Source: DATBAX01 sp963723765
Lineage (GTDB): Bacteria > Acidobacteriota > Terriglobia > Terriglobales > Acidobacteriaceae
Assembly: GCA_963723765.1 (NCBI GenBank)
Contig: CAVRSD010000005.1
Location: 1-64,000, forward strand
Length of the DNA stretch: 64,000 bases
Reading direction: 5' to 3'
The first letter of the stretch is position 1; every line of letters begins with the position of its first letter. A program made the position numbers and the translations under genes. Below, in pieces: positions 8,682 to 18,641 of this stretch. A model generated the notes under the pieces. That model searched no databases. It had not been told where the DNA came from and was given only the letters and a program-made list of their open reading frames with translations.

Positions 8682-10685
8682 ATGACATCTCTTTTTCGCA
8701 TGTCCTATCGTTTTCTGCTGTTGCCGCTGTTACTAGTTCTCGGCGCTCCCTGGGCTACGGCCGCAGATTGGCCTCCTATCACGCCTGAAGAACAGGCAAT
8801 GACCAGCATTCCAGAACAGCCTGGCGCACCCGCAGTCATCCTCAACCGGGAGGAAACGGACAACGATCTGCTGCATTTTCATTCCACTTACATTCGAATT
8901 AAAGTCCTCACCGAAGCGGGTCGCCAGTATGCCGATGTCCAGATTCCCTATGACCGCCATGGGGGAACGATCAACCAAGTTGCGGGAAGAACGGTCCATG
9001 CTGATGGCACAGTTATTCCATTCGAAGGCAAGCCCCTCGACAAAGTCATCGTGAAGCAGCACGACTTGCGCTATCAGGTAAAGTCTTTCACCCTCCCGGA
9101 CGTGCAGGTCGGCAGCATCATTGAATATCGTTATAGTTTCCGTTATCCGGACAACGAATTCATCCAACCCTATTGGGTTATGCAGCGGGATCTCTTCCAA
9201 AAAAAGACGTTTTTCAAAAACACTCCCTACGACTTCAAACGTACGAGCATGTCCTTGATTCTGGGAAACGGACAAATCGCCACCGGCTCGAATTGGACAT
9301 CCTACATGCCCAAGGACCACCAGCCGCAGCTAAGAACTACTCCCGCAGCGTTCTGGATTGATCTCCAAATGGATAATATTCCGGCCTTTGTGGAAGAGCC
9401 ATTCCAGCAACCAGCCACTTCTTTGAAATGGCGCGTCAATTTTTACTACAACTCCACCAGCAAAGTGGCGGAGTACTGGAAGGATGCCGGCAAGAGCTGG
9501 AGCAAGCGGGTCGAGAGTTTCATGGGCCACAAGAACGGCGTGGCCGAAGCGGTGTCACAGACGGTCGCCGCTACCGACACACCAGAACAAAAAGTGCGCA
9601 AAATCTATGCTTATGTTGCGAAGCTGGAGAATCAAAGCTACATTCCCTACCGGGCAGAACAAGAGGAGCATACTCTGGGATTGAAATCCAACAGCGGGGC
9701 GGAAGACGTTCTTCGGCAACGCACGGGCGATCACGACGACCTGTCACGCTTATTCGTTGCCATGATTCGCGCCGCAGGCATTCCCGCCTGGCTCATGTGG
9801 GTCCCGGACCGGAACGAGAACTTTTTTGACGATCAGTATATGAATACAGAGCAACTGGAAGCTGAGATTGCTATTGTCCAGCTCGATGGCAAGGACGTAT
9901 TTCTCGATCCCGGCACTAAGTTCTGTCCTTATGGCGTGGTCAACTGGCGTTATACCGGCTTACGGGGTTTGCGCCAGAGTGCGGAGAAGGGCGCGGAGTT
10001 CGGTGTCAGTCCCGGCTCAGACTATAAGCAGGCAATCACAGTGCGGATGGCTCGTGTGGTCTTGAATGACCGGGGAACCATCGCTGGAACCGTTGCCGTC
10101 GCTTTCTATGGAATTGAGGCCATGAACTGGCGCCGTGAGGGCGGTCGAACCGATCAGGAAGGCCGCAAGAAGTTGCTGGAGGATGAAATGAAGAGCTGGC
10201 TCCCCGGAAACAGCGAAATAACGCTGACTAAAAACCCTGATTGGGACAACACCGAGCAACCTTTAATCGCGGAGTTCAAAATCAGCAGTCCTATCGCGGT
10301 CAGCGCTGGGAAACGCTGGTTGGTCTCTCCCCATATTTTCCAGGTAAACGAGAAAGCCACGTTTCCCGCTGCCCAGCGTACCAATCCCGTGTACTTCGAT
10401 TATCCGTCGCAGGAGATTGACGAAGTACATGTTGTGATGCCGCCGAACACAGAAATCGAGAGCCTTCCCCCCAATGATTCCGTGAAGCTCGACTATGCGA
10501 TTTATCAAACACAGCAAAAACAGGAAAGTGCCAATACGGTCTTTTCGCGGCGCGATTTCATTAATGGCGGTGTGATCTTTCCCGTAGCGGAATACAAAAC
10601 TGTCAAGGATTTTTTTGACAAGGTCAAAGCTGGGGACGACCAGCAAATCATCCTGAAAGCGGCGCCGCATGCTGCGGGAAATTAA
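8682..10685 (+). CDS. Exported DUF3857/transglutaminase-like protein lacking catalytic Cys
   Basis: 667-residue exported protein: signal peptide (about 1-27, ending ATAAD), DUF3857 beta domain (about 60-250), then a transglutaminase-like fold (about 290-420). The nucleophile position, normally GDCxD, reads GDHDD here, so Cys is replaced by His351. The usual catalytic HAW strand is LEAEIAIV, also without its His; the final Asp (FLDPGT) remains. It is therefore very unlikely to be a transglutaminase or Cys protease and probably acts as a binding domain. A GAGG element sits upstream of ATG 8682. It overlaps the next gene by 17 bases, whose product has the same plan but an intact triad. Confidence 0.85.
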   Translation: MTSLFRMSYRFLLLPLLLVLGAPWATAADWPPITPEEQAMTSIPEQPGAPAVILNREETDNDLLHFHSTYIRIKVLTEAGRQYADVQIPYDRHGGTINQVAGRTVHADGTVIPFEGKPLDKVIVKQHDLRYQVKSFTLPDVQVGSIIEYRYSFRYPDNEFIQPYWVMQRDLFQKKTFFKNTPYDFKRTSMSLILGNGQIATGSNWTSYMPKDHQPQLRTTPAAFWIDLQMDNIPAFVEEPFQQPATSLKWRVNFYYNSTSKVAEYWKDAGKSWSKRVESFMGHKNGVAEAVSQTVAATDTPEQKVRKIYAYVAKLENQSYIPYRAEQEEHTLGLKSNSGAEDVLRQRTGDHDDLSRLFVAMIRAAGIPAWLMWVPDRNENFFDDQYMNTEQLEAEIAIVQLDGKDVFLDPGTKFCPYGVVNWRYTGLRGLRQSAEKGAEFGVSPGSDYKQAITVRMARVVLNDRGTIAGTVAVAFYGIEAMNWRREGGRTDQEGRKKLLEDEMKSWLPGNSEITLTKNPDWDNTEQPLIAEFKISSPIAVSAGKRWLVSPHIFQVNEKATFPAAQRTNPVYFDYPSQEIDEVHVVMPPNTEIESLPPNDSVKLDYAIYQTQQKQESANTVFSRRDFINGGVIFPVAEYKTVKDFFDKVKAGDDQQIILKAAPHAAGN

Positions 10686-12639
10686 AAAAGCGGTTTGGTT
10701 GGCTCTGGTTGCCTTCCCTCTGTTCGCGCAGCCATCGTGGGCAGGCGTAAACATCCCAGACTGGGTGCGCCAGTCGGCCGGTCAGCCTCTGCCAAAATAT
10801 GAGCCGGACACCAATGCGGTCGTACTGTTGGACCAAACTGATTTCACGGTGACGGGACCGGGCGAATATGTGGAACACAGCCGGCATGTGGTGAAAATCT
10901 TGCGCCACGAAGGACGTGACGAAGGCTTCCTCGCAGTCGACGTCAGGCAAAAAGAAAAGTTGTTGTCCATCCACGCGTGGGTGACCGATGCCGCTGGCAA
11001 CGAATATGAACTGAAAGAAAAGGACTTCGCTGAGGCCGGCGCTTCTGAGTACCTTCTCTATGATGACTTTCGCTATCGAAGAGCGCGGGCTCCTGCTGCC
11101 GATACTGGCTCGGTGATTGCATTCGAGTACGAAGTAAAGCGCCATGCCTGGCTGAACCAGCTTCACTGGTTTTTTCAAGAACCCATTCCGGTTCGGGAAG
11201 CGAACATGACTTTACAGCTCCCGGCAGGGTGGGAATACAAGACGGCATCCGACGGTGTGGCCGCAGTCGAACCACTAAAGAGCGGAGAGAACCGGTGGAC
11301 CTGGACAGCGCGAGACGTCCCTGCCATCGATCACGAAGCTCTGATGCCCGCGTTCTGGGCCGTTTCCGGACGTATGGAAGTCGCATACTTTGGAAGCGGC
11401 GACGGTGGAACAAAGTCTGGATCATGGAACGCTTTAGGCAATTGGTACACCGGCCTGATTGCAGGTCGCCGCAATCCCACTCCGGAATTATCGGAAAAAG
11501 CCCATCAGTTAACTGCTGGGAAGAACAGTTTTGACGAAAAACTAAAGGCGCTCACAACTTTTCTTCAATCCGAAGTGCGTTATGTGGCAATTGAAATCGG
11601 CATCGGAGGCTTTCAGCCCCATCCAGCGGGAGACATCTTCCACGCCCGGTATGGCGATTGCAAAGACAAAGCCACATTGCTCAGCAGCATGCTGCAGGAG
11701 GTGGGAATCAAATCCGAGTATGTTCTTATCCATACCGAGCGTGGGGTTGTGCATCCCAACTTGCCATCCAACTTTTTCGACCACGCCATCCTCGCGATAG
11801 AGTTGCCCTCAGAGGTCAAGACCGACGCCTACTACAGTGTTGTGACGGCCCAGACCGGTAAGCGGTACCTGATTTTTGATCCTACCGACGAGCAGACTCC
11901 GGCTGGCGAGTTGCGGGCACAATTGCAAAATACTTATGCCTTGTTAGTCACGGATTCCGGCGGAGAATTGATTCATATACCATTATTTTCGCCGGACACC
12001 AATCTCCTGACCCGCACCGGCCATTTCACCCTGAGTTCTGACGGATCCCTCGGCGGCGACGTCATGGAAGATCGTAGTGGCGATCATGCGTCAGCGGCGC
12101 GATGGGACCTGGTTTCCGATACCCAACAACAGCGTTCGCAAAAATTGGAACACCGATTGAGCCGGTCACTTCAAGGTTTCACGGTGCAGAGCAGTGATAT
12201 CCAGCATCTGGGACAGATCCAACAGGACCTGATTTACAAATATAAGTTCACGACGCCCCAGTACGCGCAGATTCGGGGACCATTGATGCTGGTGAGGACG
12301 CGCGTCCTGGGAGAGAAAAGTGATCCTGTCGAACAGGAGCGCAAACCCCGGCGCTACCCCATCGAGTTGAGACGGACATCGCGCGAGACCGACACCTACG
12401 AAATCGAAATCCCTCAGGACTACAAAGTGGACGACATCCCCGACCCGGTCAAAATCGATGTAGGTTTCGCCAGCTATCAAAGCAAAGTGGAAATCGAGGG
12501 GTCCAAGATTCGCTATTGGCGGGAATATATCGTGCGGGACATGAGCGTGAATCTCGATCACATCGCGGACTGGCGCAAGCTGCAGGGAGTGATTGGGGCC
12601 GACGAAGCTGCCGCCGTGGTGCTCAAGCGCATACCGTAA
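10669..12639 (+). CDS. Exported DUF3857/transglutaminase-like protein, catalytic triad intact
   Basis: 656 residues: signal peptide (about 1-25, PSWAG), DUF3857 domain (about 50-240), transglutaminase-like core (about 270-420) and a C-terminal beta-rich region. The catalytic residues are all present: Cys in YGDCKDKA, His in FFDHAILAIEL and Asp in LIFDPTDE. Family members are papain-fold enzymes, and the substrate is unknown. It overlaps the upstream paralogue by 17 bases in another frame, so the two are translated together. Pairing of a degenerate and an intact paralogue suggests a heteromeric complex outside the cytoplasm, which is inference. Confidence 0.87.
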   Translation: MLREIKKAVWLALVAFPLFAQPSWAGVNIPDWVRQSAGQPLPKYEPDTNAVVLLDQTDFTVTGPGEYVEHSRHVVKILRHEGRDEGFLAVDVRQKEKLLSIHAWVTDAAGNEYELKEKDFAEAGASEYLLYDDFRYRRARAPAADTGSVIAFEYEVKRHAWLNQLHWFFQEPIPVREANMTLQLPAGWEYKTASDGVAAVEPLKSGENRWTWTARDVPAIDHEALMPAFWAVSGRMEVAYFGSGDGGTKSGSWNALGNWYTGLIAGRRNPTPELSEKAHQLTAGKNSFDEKLKALTTFLQSEVRYVAIEIGIGGFQPHPAGDIFHARYGDCKDKATLLSSMLQEVGIKSEYVLIHTERGVVHPNLPSNFFDHAILAIELPSEVKTDAYYSVVTAQTGKRYLIFDPTDEQTPAGELRAQLQNTYALLVTDSGGELIHIPLFSPDTNLLTRTGHFTLSSDGSLGGDVMEDRSGDHASAARWDLVSDTQQQRSQKLEHRLSRSLQGFTVQSSDIQHLGQIQQDLIYKYKFTTPQYAQIRGPLMLVRTRVLGEKSDPVEQERKPRRYPIELRRTSRETDTYEIEIPQDYKVDDIPDPVKIDVGFASYQSKVEIEGSKIRYWREYIVRDMSVNLDHIADWRKLQGVIGADEAAAVVLKRIP

Positions 12640-12666
12640 ACCGAACTGCCACGCAAAGCCCTCCTC

Positions 12667-15600
12667 TTATTGCACGATCAACTGGATCGGAGTGGTCCGC
12701 GTTATCGTGCCCGATACCGCATTCACCGTGATCGTGTACGTACCAGCGGGTGTTCCCGTCGTGGTCGTTACACTGCTGCTGGATCCACAACCGGCCTGGA
12801 ACAGAACAAGCGCGAAGAACCCGGCCAGGATCAAACCCATCAGCACCCGTCGTCTTGAGGACGTCTTGCCACCAATTCCTACACCGATCAAAGCTAGTCC
12901 GCTCACCGGGAACCATAGTGCATAGAACGGCCCACCGTTCCGCCGCAAGCCAGTCGTCGTGGTCACTCTCGCCTGGGTCGTGATCACAAGGTTGCGAATC
13001 TGCGGTCCATTGTTGAGGTTCGTGATATCCGACCCGTCGGTGAAAGTACAGGAACCCAGTGACGGTAAGCCCGAGCCGCAGCTCAAGGTGACGCTATTGG
13101 GAATGGCTCCAGTCGGTGTTACCTGGATCTTGTATTGGGCCGGGGTTCCCGCAGGCACCGGGACAGATGTAGGACTGCCCGGAGCTGGGGCCACCGAATA
13201 GTCATTTACGACTACAGTCGGGCTGCTCGTTGGCCCTATCGTCGGGGCGCTTACGTAGCCGCTGTTGCTGAGGGATGGCCCTAAGGTTGGGGTCAGAGTC
13301 ACGGTCACGGTGGCAATCCCACCAACGTCCAGAAGCCCGATAGCGCAGGAGACGCTCTGGCTCGCAATCGAACCACAACTTCCTGGACTTGCGGTTGCTG
13401 ATACAAAGGTGGAGTTGTTGGCGGCCAGAAGATCGGTAAAAATCACCCCACTCGTCGGATCCGTGGAAGTGTTGGTAACTGTGTACTTGAAGGCCACGGC
13501 GTTCCCGACTCCCACTGGAGTCGGAGTACCTACCGATGTTGTGACCAGCCCATTCGAGACCGGAATTAGTTTAGTGACAAAGGCGTCGCTGGGACCTTGC
13601 AGATGAGCCTGAAAAGGAGTTAGCGTGGGAAAATCCGCCGAGGACGTCTCGCCTGTCAGATAACTATTACTCTGAAAATCCAGTGCTACCCCGGTTCCAA
13701 TGTCAATGCCGGAGCCTCCCAAATAGCTGCTATAGGTGGTGGGGGTTGTGGTTGTGGTCGAGGTCGTGGTGGTATCGATACGGGCGTAAAACGCGTCTGT
13801 GTTTCCGCCATATCCAGATAGCTGGGGAGTCCCGGAGGTTGGAAAGTCCGAGGACTTCGTCAGACCTGCGATCCGCGCCCCCGCAGTCGTGTCTGCAGCA
13901 ATAGCCAGACCGACGTCATCTAAACTCCCACCCAGGTACGAAAAATAGCTCAAGGTCACACTGCCAGGAGTGGTTCCCGTTATAACCGGTTGCACGAACT
14001 TGGCCACAAAGGCGTCCGAATGTGTAACTGCTGGACAAGGGGAAGGAGGAAGAGCAGGCAGGGGGGGATTCGGCATACCCGGACAAGACTGGAAGGGCGT
14101 AATGAGATCGGTACTGGGGAGAGGAATGTCGCTGGAAGTCGTAGAACCGGTCATATAGGCGGTGTGGCTGGTGTCTACAGCGACTCCATAGGCTACATCT
14201 GAGCCGTTGGTGCCGCCGAAATAAGTTGCATAGTTCACCGTAAAGTCAGAACCGCAATTGGAGTTCGTGGGTACCGCGAACTCTGCGAGCCAGGCATTCG
14301 TTCCAGCCGCGCTGGTTAGCGTTCCCTGATAAGCATTCGCCAACGGCACCATGTCGGTATAGTTCGTGCCTGCCGAAACATACGCGTTGCAATTGGTGTC
14401 CACCGCGATGCCGCCACCGATCAGCGGTGGGAGTTTCTCCGACATTTACAGCAGTGCCGCCCATGTAGGTGGAATAGAGCAAACCAAGCGATCCGGCCTT
14501 AGTCGGATCAAGCTTGGACAAAAAGAGCTCGATCGTTCCCGGCGGAATAAACCCGTTCAGAGTCGACCAGGAATTTGGCGTAGTCGGAAAGTCGGTGGAG
14601 GTGGTGGTTCCGGTCACGTAGATTTTGCCGAGCGAATCAATAGCCACTCCAGAAGCGCTGTCGACGCCACTGCTTGCCAGGTAAGTGGAGTACGCGAGGT
14701 TGGCGCCCGAGTTGAGCTTGGTAACGAAAACATGGGTGCCACCCGTTGGAGTGGGGGTCAAGCCATTCAAAGTGGGGAAATCAGTGGAAGTTGTCGTTCC
14801 AGACACATAGACGTTAAACCCGGCGTCTACCGCAATTCCCGCGGGATAATCAAGATCGCTGCCGCCAAGATAAGTGGCAAAGACCAATGCCGAAGCTTGG
14901 GAATTGAACTTGGCAATAAAAACGTTGGCAGTTCCAGTTTTGTGTCCGAGAACTCCCGGCTGAGGCGGAAAATCGGTGGATTCCGTCGAACCGGCAATGT
15001 ACGCGTTCAGCCCGGAATCAACCGCGATCGCAGGGCAGCCCGGAGTAAAATCACGACCCGTAATCGCGGAACAACTTTCGGCGCTGGTGCCGCCCAGATA
15101 GGTCGAGTAGGTGAGTTGAGGATCAATGATAAGCGTCCGGCTGCGGTCATAGTCACCAAGATCAAACCCCACCTGATCTTTCGCCCGCAGAACGAACTTG
15201 CCTGAAACCAGGTGCTGCTCCTCACCCATCTTCTGATAAACCCGCGGCGCTTGCAGTTCGACATTGCCGACGCCCGTGGCGAGCACTAGATTTCCGCGAT
15301 CGTCGATGCGCAGCTTGTCCGATCCCCGAAACCGCAGGTTCACTTGCTTCGCATCCGCGCCCGGCGCAACTTCGAAGTCATATTCCAAGCGTCCCTGATT
15401 GCCGTAGTACACCAGGTCAACTCCGGGATAGACATTGTCGTAGCGGACACGCGCAAACTGGGGCACGTCGCGATGCCACTTCTTCGGATCGTTCCCGATG
15501 AAGTAATTGCTTTTGCCCGGCAGTTCGTCAGTCCCGACGACGGCCACATTCTTATTGGCGCCATCCAGAGCCATACTCACTGCAAAAGCGTCTTTGGTCG

Positions 15601-15961
15601 ACGACTGGATCTTCAGTACAGCTTCATCGGAGGTCAGAAACAGCCCATACCCGCTGCCGCGCGCCAGAAATTTCACTTTGGAATCGGTTTGTCCCTGGTT
15701 TGCCTCGAAAATAAGAGGCAAATGGCTGTAAGCAACCTGGATCTGCTGACGGCTCGTTGTCGATATGGAGGAGGTCGTGGAAGAAGGATTCGAAGCGAGA
15801 CTGGGGGAATGGCCGGTATGATTCCTGACGGCAAAGCCCGGCTGGGGTGCGCGGGCGTCCAGTCCAAGAAGGACACCTCCGGCGACCGCCAGCAGCGCAA
15901 GCCCCACCAGACCGCGGCTCCGCGAAAACTCCCTACCCAACCCAAGGCAATTCAATCTCAC
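12667..15961 (-). CDS. SBBP-repeat/DUF11 surface protein, frameshifted
   Basis: Large exported protein of about 1097 residues once one extra base is removed. The order is: signal segment (LVGLALLAVAGGVLLG), an N-terminal module beginning FEANQGQTD that typically precedes SBBP repeats, at least seven SBBP beta-propeller repeats (YSTYLGG...IAVDS...YIAGST.STDFP), a DUF11-like domain (FKYTVTNTSTDP), and a tail with a hydrophobic segment, Arg-rich stretch and Cys-Gly-Ser-rich region. The frame changes at 14413-14431: the 5' part ends in unrelated sequence at 14246 while the 3' part resumes with GGGIAVDTNCNAYVSAG. An adhesive or cell-surface role is usual to propose, but function is not established. 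It is convergent with the upstream pair. Confidence 0.85.
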
Positions 15962-16447
15962 GAGCTCCTCCGAATCCTGATTTCATGGAGAAAAAGAAAA
16001 CGGCGCACGAACAGCATTATCCACTCGCGGCCATCGTAGCGGTATGCGTAACGGTCACCAAAAAATGAGCGTAAAAGTAATTAACTACTTAAACATCTGA
16101 CGGATAGCCTGTCAAGGTGCGAGCTATTCCCTTTCGCTCTGAATTGGTCAGATGCGCGGTCCGCCAAGTCGAGATGCCGCTTGGCCAAGCAAATGTTTTC
16201 ATCCTCACAGTAAAAGCGTACCGAAAGACCTCGAAGACGTCGGGAATGATTGCTATAGCAAATTCCTCAAGCACGCTCGGTCATGTCGCATCGAGCTTCT
16301 TCGAGCACATTAACGGAATGAGTTCCCAGGATTTTTGGCTTGCAAATGACTGATAATTAAGTTAATTCTGAGACGCGGCTTATCCTGCGGGTTACATATT
16401 CGTATTTCCCGGGGTCGCGGGAAATACCATAGCATCAAACTTTAGCG
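15962..16447. other. Intergenic region, 486 bp
   Basis: No gene supported. Apart from the hairpin at 16402-16427 I see no repeat or RNA motif. It separates two divergent genes and should hold promoters for both, but no consensus box stands out. Confidence 0.5.
16402..16427. promoter_or_regulatory. Perfect 10-bp inverted repeat before PilZ gene
   Basis: GTATTTCCCG (16402-16411) and CGGGAAATAC (16418-16427) are perfect reverse complements around a six-base loop, ending 20 bases before the start codon. This could be an operator for a dimeric repressor or an mRNA hairpin beside the ribosome entry site. No T-run follows, so it is not a terminator. Confidence 0.45.
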
Positions 16448-16861
16448 ATGCTTCCAGAACAACAAAGCATATCGGAACCTTCCCCGGAACGACGCACCAT
16501 GCGGCGTTTCGACATGCGCCTTCCCGCGATCATAAAATTGGCGGAAGCGGCTGTCGGCACAGCCGACGAAATGCCTGGGGTAGAGATTCTGACCGAAACC
16601 CAAAACGTCAGTGCTCGCGGCGTATTCTTCTACGCAGACCGCCCCCTTACTCAAGGGACTCGCATCGCCGTCACCCTGACTTTTCCACCTCACATCACAC
16701 TCACCGATCCGGTGCGGGTTCGTTTCGTAGCTCGCGTGGTCAGGGTTGAGGCACCGTTGCCGGTGTCCCGCATTGGCATCGCGGCGCTCATCGAAGAATA
16801 CGAATTCCTGCATTCCAACCCGGGTATGAATTTTATGAATATGGGAACTGCGAGTAGCTGA
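16448..16861 (+). CDS. PilZ-domain protein
   Basis: 137 residues, single PilZ domain at about 17-120. The entry motif is RRFDMRLPA (RxxxR), and the second c-di-GMP contact appears as NVSARGVFF (D/NxSxxG). The C-terminal strand reads VSRIGIAALIEEY, as expected. It probably binds cyclic di-GMP and passes the signal to a partner. No diguanylate cyclase or phosphodiesterase lies in the window. There is no obvious Shine-Dalgarno sequence, and a perfect hairpin lies 20 bases upstream. It converges with the ccmD end, 15 bases away. Confidence 0.85.
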   Translation: MLPEQQSISEPSPERRTMRRFDMRLPAIIKLAEAAVGTADEMPGVEILTETQNVSARGVFFYADRPLTQGTRIAVTLTFPPHITLTDPVRVRFVARVVRVEAPLPVSRIGIAALIEEYEFLHSNPGMNFMNMGTASS

Positions 16862-16875
16862 TCGAGCTTTCGGTT

Positions 16876-17019
16876 CTAGGCTTTACGGTTCAACTCTTCC
16901 TTCTTCAACCCTTGAATCTCGCGCTGCAGACGTGCATAACGACTTGCCAGGATGCCCAGGTACGTCATGTGAATGGTCCAGGTCGCGATGTAGGCGGCAC
17001 AAAGATAGGGATTCATCAT
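16876..17019 (-). CDS. ccmD: CcmD-like small heme exporter subunit, 47 aa
   Basis: A 47-residue protein too short for many gene callers: one transmembrane helix (about 5-25, ending LGILASRYARL) followed by a charged helix rich in Lys and Glu. This is the layout of CcmD, which joins CcmC to the CcmAB transporter and to CcmE. Its ATG overlaps the ccmC stop (TGATG), and it is the last gene of ccmA-ccmB-ccmC-ccmD, the usual place. A second ATG three bases later is equally possible. CcmD sequences are poorly conserved, so the call rests on size, topology and position. Confidence 0.8.
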   Translation of the reverse strand: MMNPYLCAAYIATWTIHMTYLGILASRYARLQREIQGLKKEELNRKA

Positions 17020-17876
17020 CAACTCCGAGGCTCAAGCAAAGATTCAAGGGCTTGCGCGGCTTCCACTTGCCGTTGCAAAACTTCCAGCCGGTAGCGTAAC
17101 CAGCACACCAGTCCCGCAAAACAAAGAAAAGCCAGCCAATTGATCAGCAGCCAATGAAGCATGCGGGGATCAATTGCCCCTCCTCCGCCAATAACCGGCT
17201 GAGGATGCTGGGTGCGAAAGAACCAGATGGAAAAATAGACCAGCGGGATATCAAGCGCCCCGAAAATGGCCAGCGCTGCAGCCAGACGTGCGGTCTGACT
17301 GCTATTCGAGAAACGGCGGAGCACCAGATAGCTGACATAGATGAGCCACATCACCAGCGTGGAAGTCAGCCGAATGTCCCCCGGAGCCCACCAGATTCCC
17401 CATACTGGCCGCGCCCAGATCGGCCCGGTGACCAGCACAACTGTACAAAACACAACACCGACTTCGGCGGCGACCAGAGCGAGAATGTCGGTTCCCTGCT
17501 CCGAAAAATATTTTCTGATTGCGAAATAGATCCCCGTGATGGCAAGACCCGTTGTCATCACTGCCGAAGGCTCAATCCCGTATGGAAGTGGACGAATAAC
17601 GACAGCAGCGATGCATGCGGCAACTCCCACCGCGATAGCAATCCATTTGGCGATGCTATCCGCTCGATCGTTGGGACGAACCAGATATAGGATCGACGCC
17701 ACAAAGTTGATAAAAAACAGCAGAAATGCAGTCCAGGCGGAAGGAACGTGATAGTAGAAAATTCGCTGCACATCGCCCATGGTCTGTTCCGTAGGCGCGG
17801 AGATTAATGCTCCATGCAGCGCATAGCCCAGGAACAGCACCGTGAGGATCGCGAGGATGGGGAAGGCTCGTTTCAT
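17019..17876 (-). CDS. ccmC: Heme exporter protein CcmC
   Basis: 285-residue membrane protein with six predicted transmembrane helices, member of the heme-handling WWD family. It presents heme to CcmE in the periplasm for c-type cytochrome assembly. The axial-ligand histidines are visible in YYHVPSAW and RMLHWLL. The tryptophan-rich loop reads WGIWWAPGDIRLTS, where the usual form is close to WGTWWVWDARLT, so one Trp is lost and a residue added. It lies in the ccmABCD operon, and its stop overlaps ccmD. A spacer of 87 bases separates it from ccmB, with a degenerate dispersed motif in it. Confidence 0.92.
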   Translation of the reverse strand: MKRAFPILAILTVLFLGYALHGALISAPTEQTMGDVQRIFYYHVPSAWTAFLLFFINFVASILYLVRPNDRADSIAKWIAIAVGVAACIAAVVIRPLPYGIEPSAVMTTGLAITGIYFAIRKYFSEQGTDILALVAAEVGVVFCTVVLVTGPIWARPVWGIWWAPGDIRLTSTLVMWLIYVSYLVLRRFSNSSQTARLAAALAIFGALDIPLVYFSIWFFRTQHPQPVIGGGGAIDPRMLHWLLINWLAFLCFAGLVCWLRYRLEVLQRQVEAAQALESLLEPRS

Positions 17877-17890
17877 TTTGTAAGTCTTAA

Positions 17891-17928
17891 GTCCGCCACG
17901 GATTTGCGCGGATCTTCAAGGATTAAAT
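17891..17928. repeat. Dispersed GGATCTTCA-type motif (copy 2)
   Basis: Within the ccmB-ccmC spacer, the stretch holding GCGGATCTTCAAGGATTAAA resembles the motif at 8541-8560 and also contains the repeated word CGGATTT/GGAT. It looks like a decayed intergenic repeat. Confidence 0.35.
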
Positions 17929-17963
17929 ATCCCTTTTCGTTACAGACCGTGGCCAATAAATTA

Positions 17964-18641
17964 TTATTCTGCGCCCAGCACCACTTCGAACAAGAGCAGG
18001 CCCGCGATGGTAAATACTACATCGTAAGTGCCGAGCAATACGATCCAGAACCTGGCAGAATCTTCTCCTGTAAGAATATTGGTGGTTGCGTTCACCATCG
18101 CGAGCAATGCCGGGATGGAAAGCGGGAATAACAGCAACGGCAACATGATCTCGCGGCTTCGGGTGCGAACCGACATAGCCGCGAAAAACGTCCCATTCAC
18201 GACCAGCGCCCAAGTGCCGAGTAAAGCCACTGGAATCAACTCCCATGCGGGTCCAAGAGCGCGCAGATTGTAGAAGAGAATGAACAGCGGCGTCATCAGC
18301 GCTTCCAGTACGCTCACGAAAATAAAATTTCCCAAAACTTTCGCGAGAAACAACGAATTCGCCGGAGCTGGAGAAATACGGTAAGCATCCAGCACTTGAT
18401 TGCGGAGCTCCCGTGCCCAGGTCTGGTTCAGCGCCGTCACTGCGGCAAACAGAAAAGCCACCCAAATCAAGCCTCCCGTAATCCGCCGCGATTCTTCCGC
18501 CAAGGGATCGAAGGAAAAGCTGAAGATCACCACAATGAGCAGAGCGAAGAACAGCATGGAGTTGATGGCGTCTTTGGAGCGCCACTCCAGGCGGAGGTCT
18601 TTGGCGAGGGTAGCTCGGACAATGCCCGAAAGATGGCTCAT
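17964..18641 (-). CDS. ccmB: Heme exporter membrane subunit CcmB
   Basis: 225-residue inner membrane subunit of the CcmAB ABC transporter, six predicted helices, length as in the family. The starting MSHLSGIVRATLAKDL is chosen because its ATG overlaps the ccmA stop as ATGA (18638-18641), the normal coupling in this operon, and because the N-terminal cytoplasmic region KDLRLEWRSKD matches CcmB. The open frame could extend 20 codons further, but that would overlap ccmA with no family support. CcmAB uses ATP to release heme-loaded CcmE from CcmC. Confidence 0.93.
   Translation of the reverse strand: MSHLSGIVRATLAKDLRLEWRSKDAINSMLFFALLIVVIFSFSFDPLAEESRRITGGLIWVAFLFAAVTALNQTWARELRNQVLDAYRISPAPANSLFLAKVLGNFIFVSVLEALMTPLFILFYNLRALGPAWELIPVALLGTWALVVNGTFFAAMSVRTRSREIMLPLLLFPLSIPALLAMVNATTNILTGEDSARFWIVLLGTYDVVFTIAGLLLFEVVLGAE

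Noticed and set aside
13965..14158. Short plus-strand frames opposite the SBBP gene
   Set aside because: They mirror the repetitive Gly/Thr-rich gene on the other strand.
12667..14445. Separate exported gene starting MSEKLPPL at 14445
   Set aside because: It is the downstream half of the SBBP protein exposed by a frameshift; no signal peptide or ribosome site precedes it.
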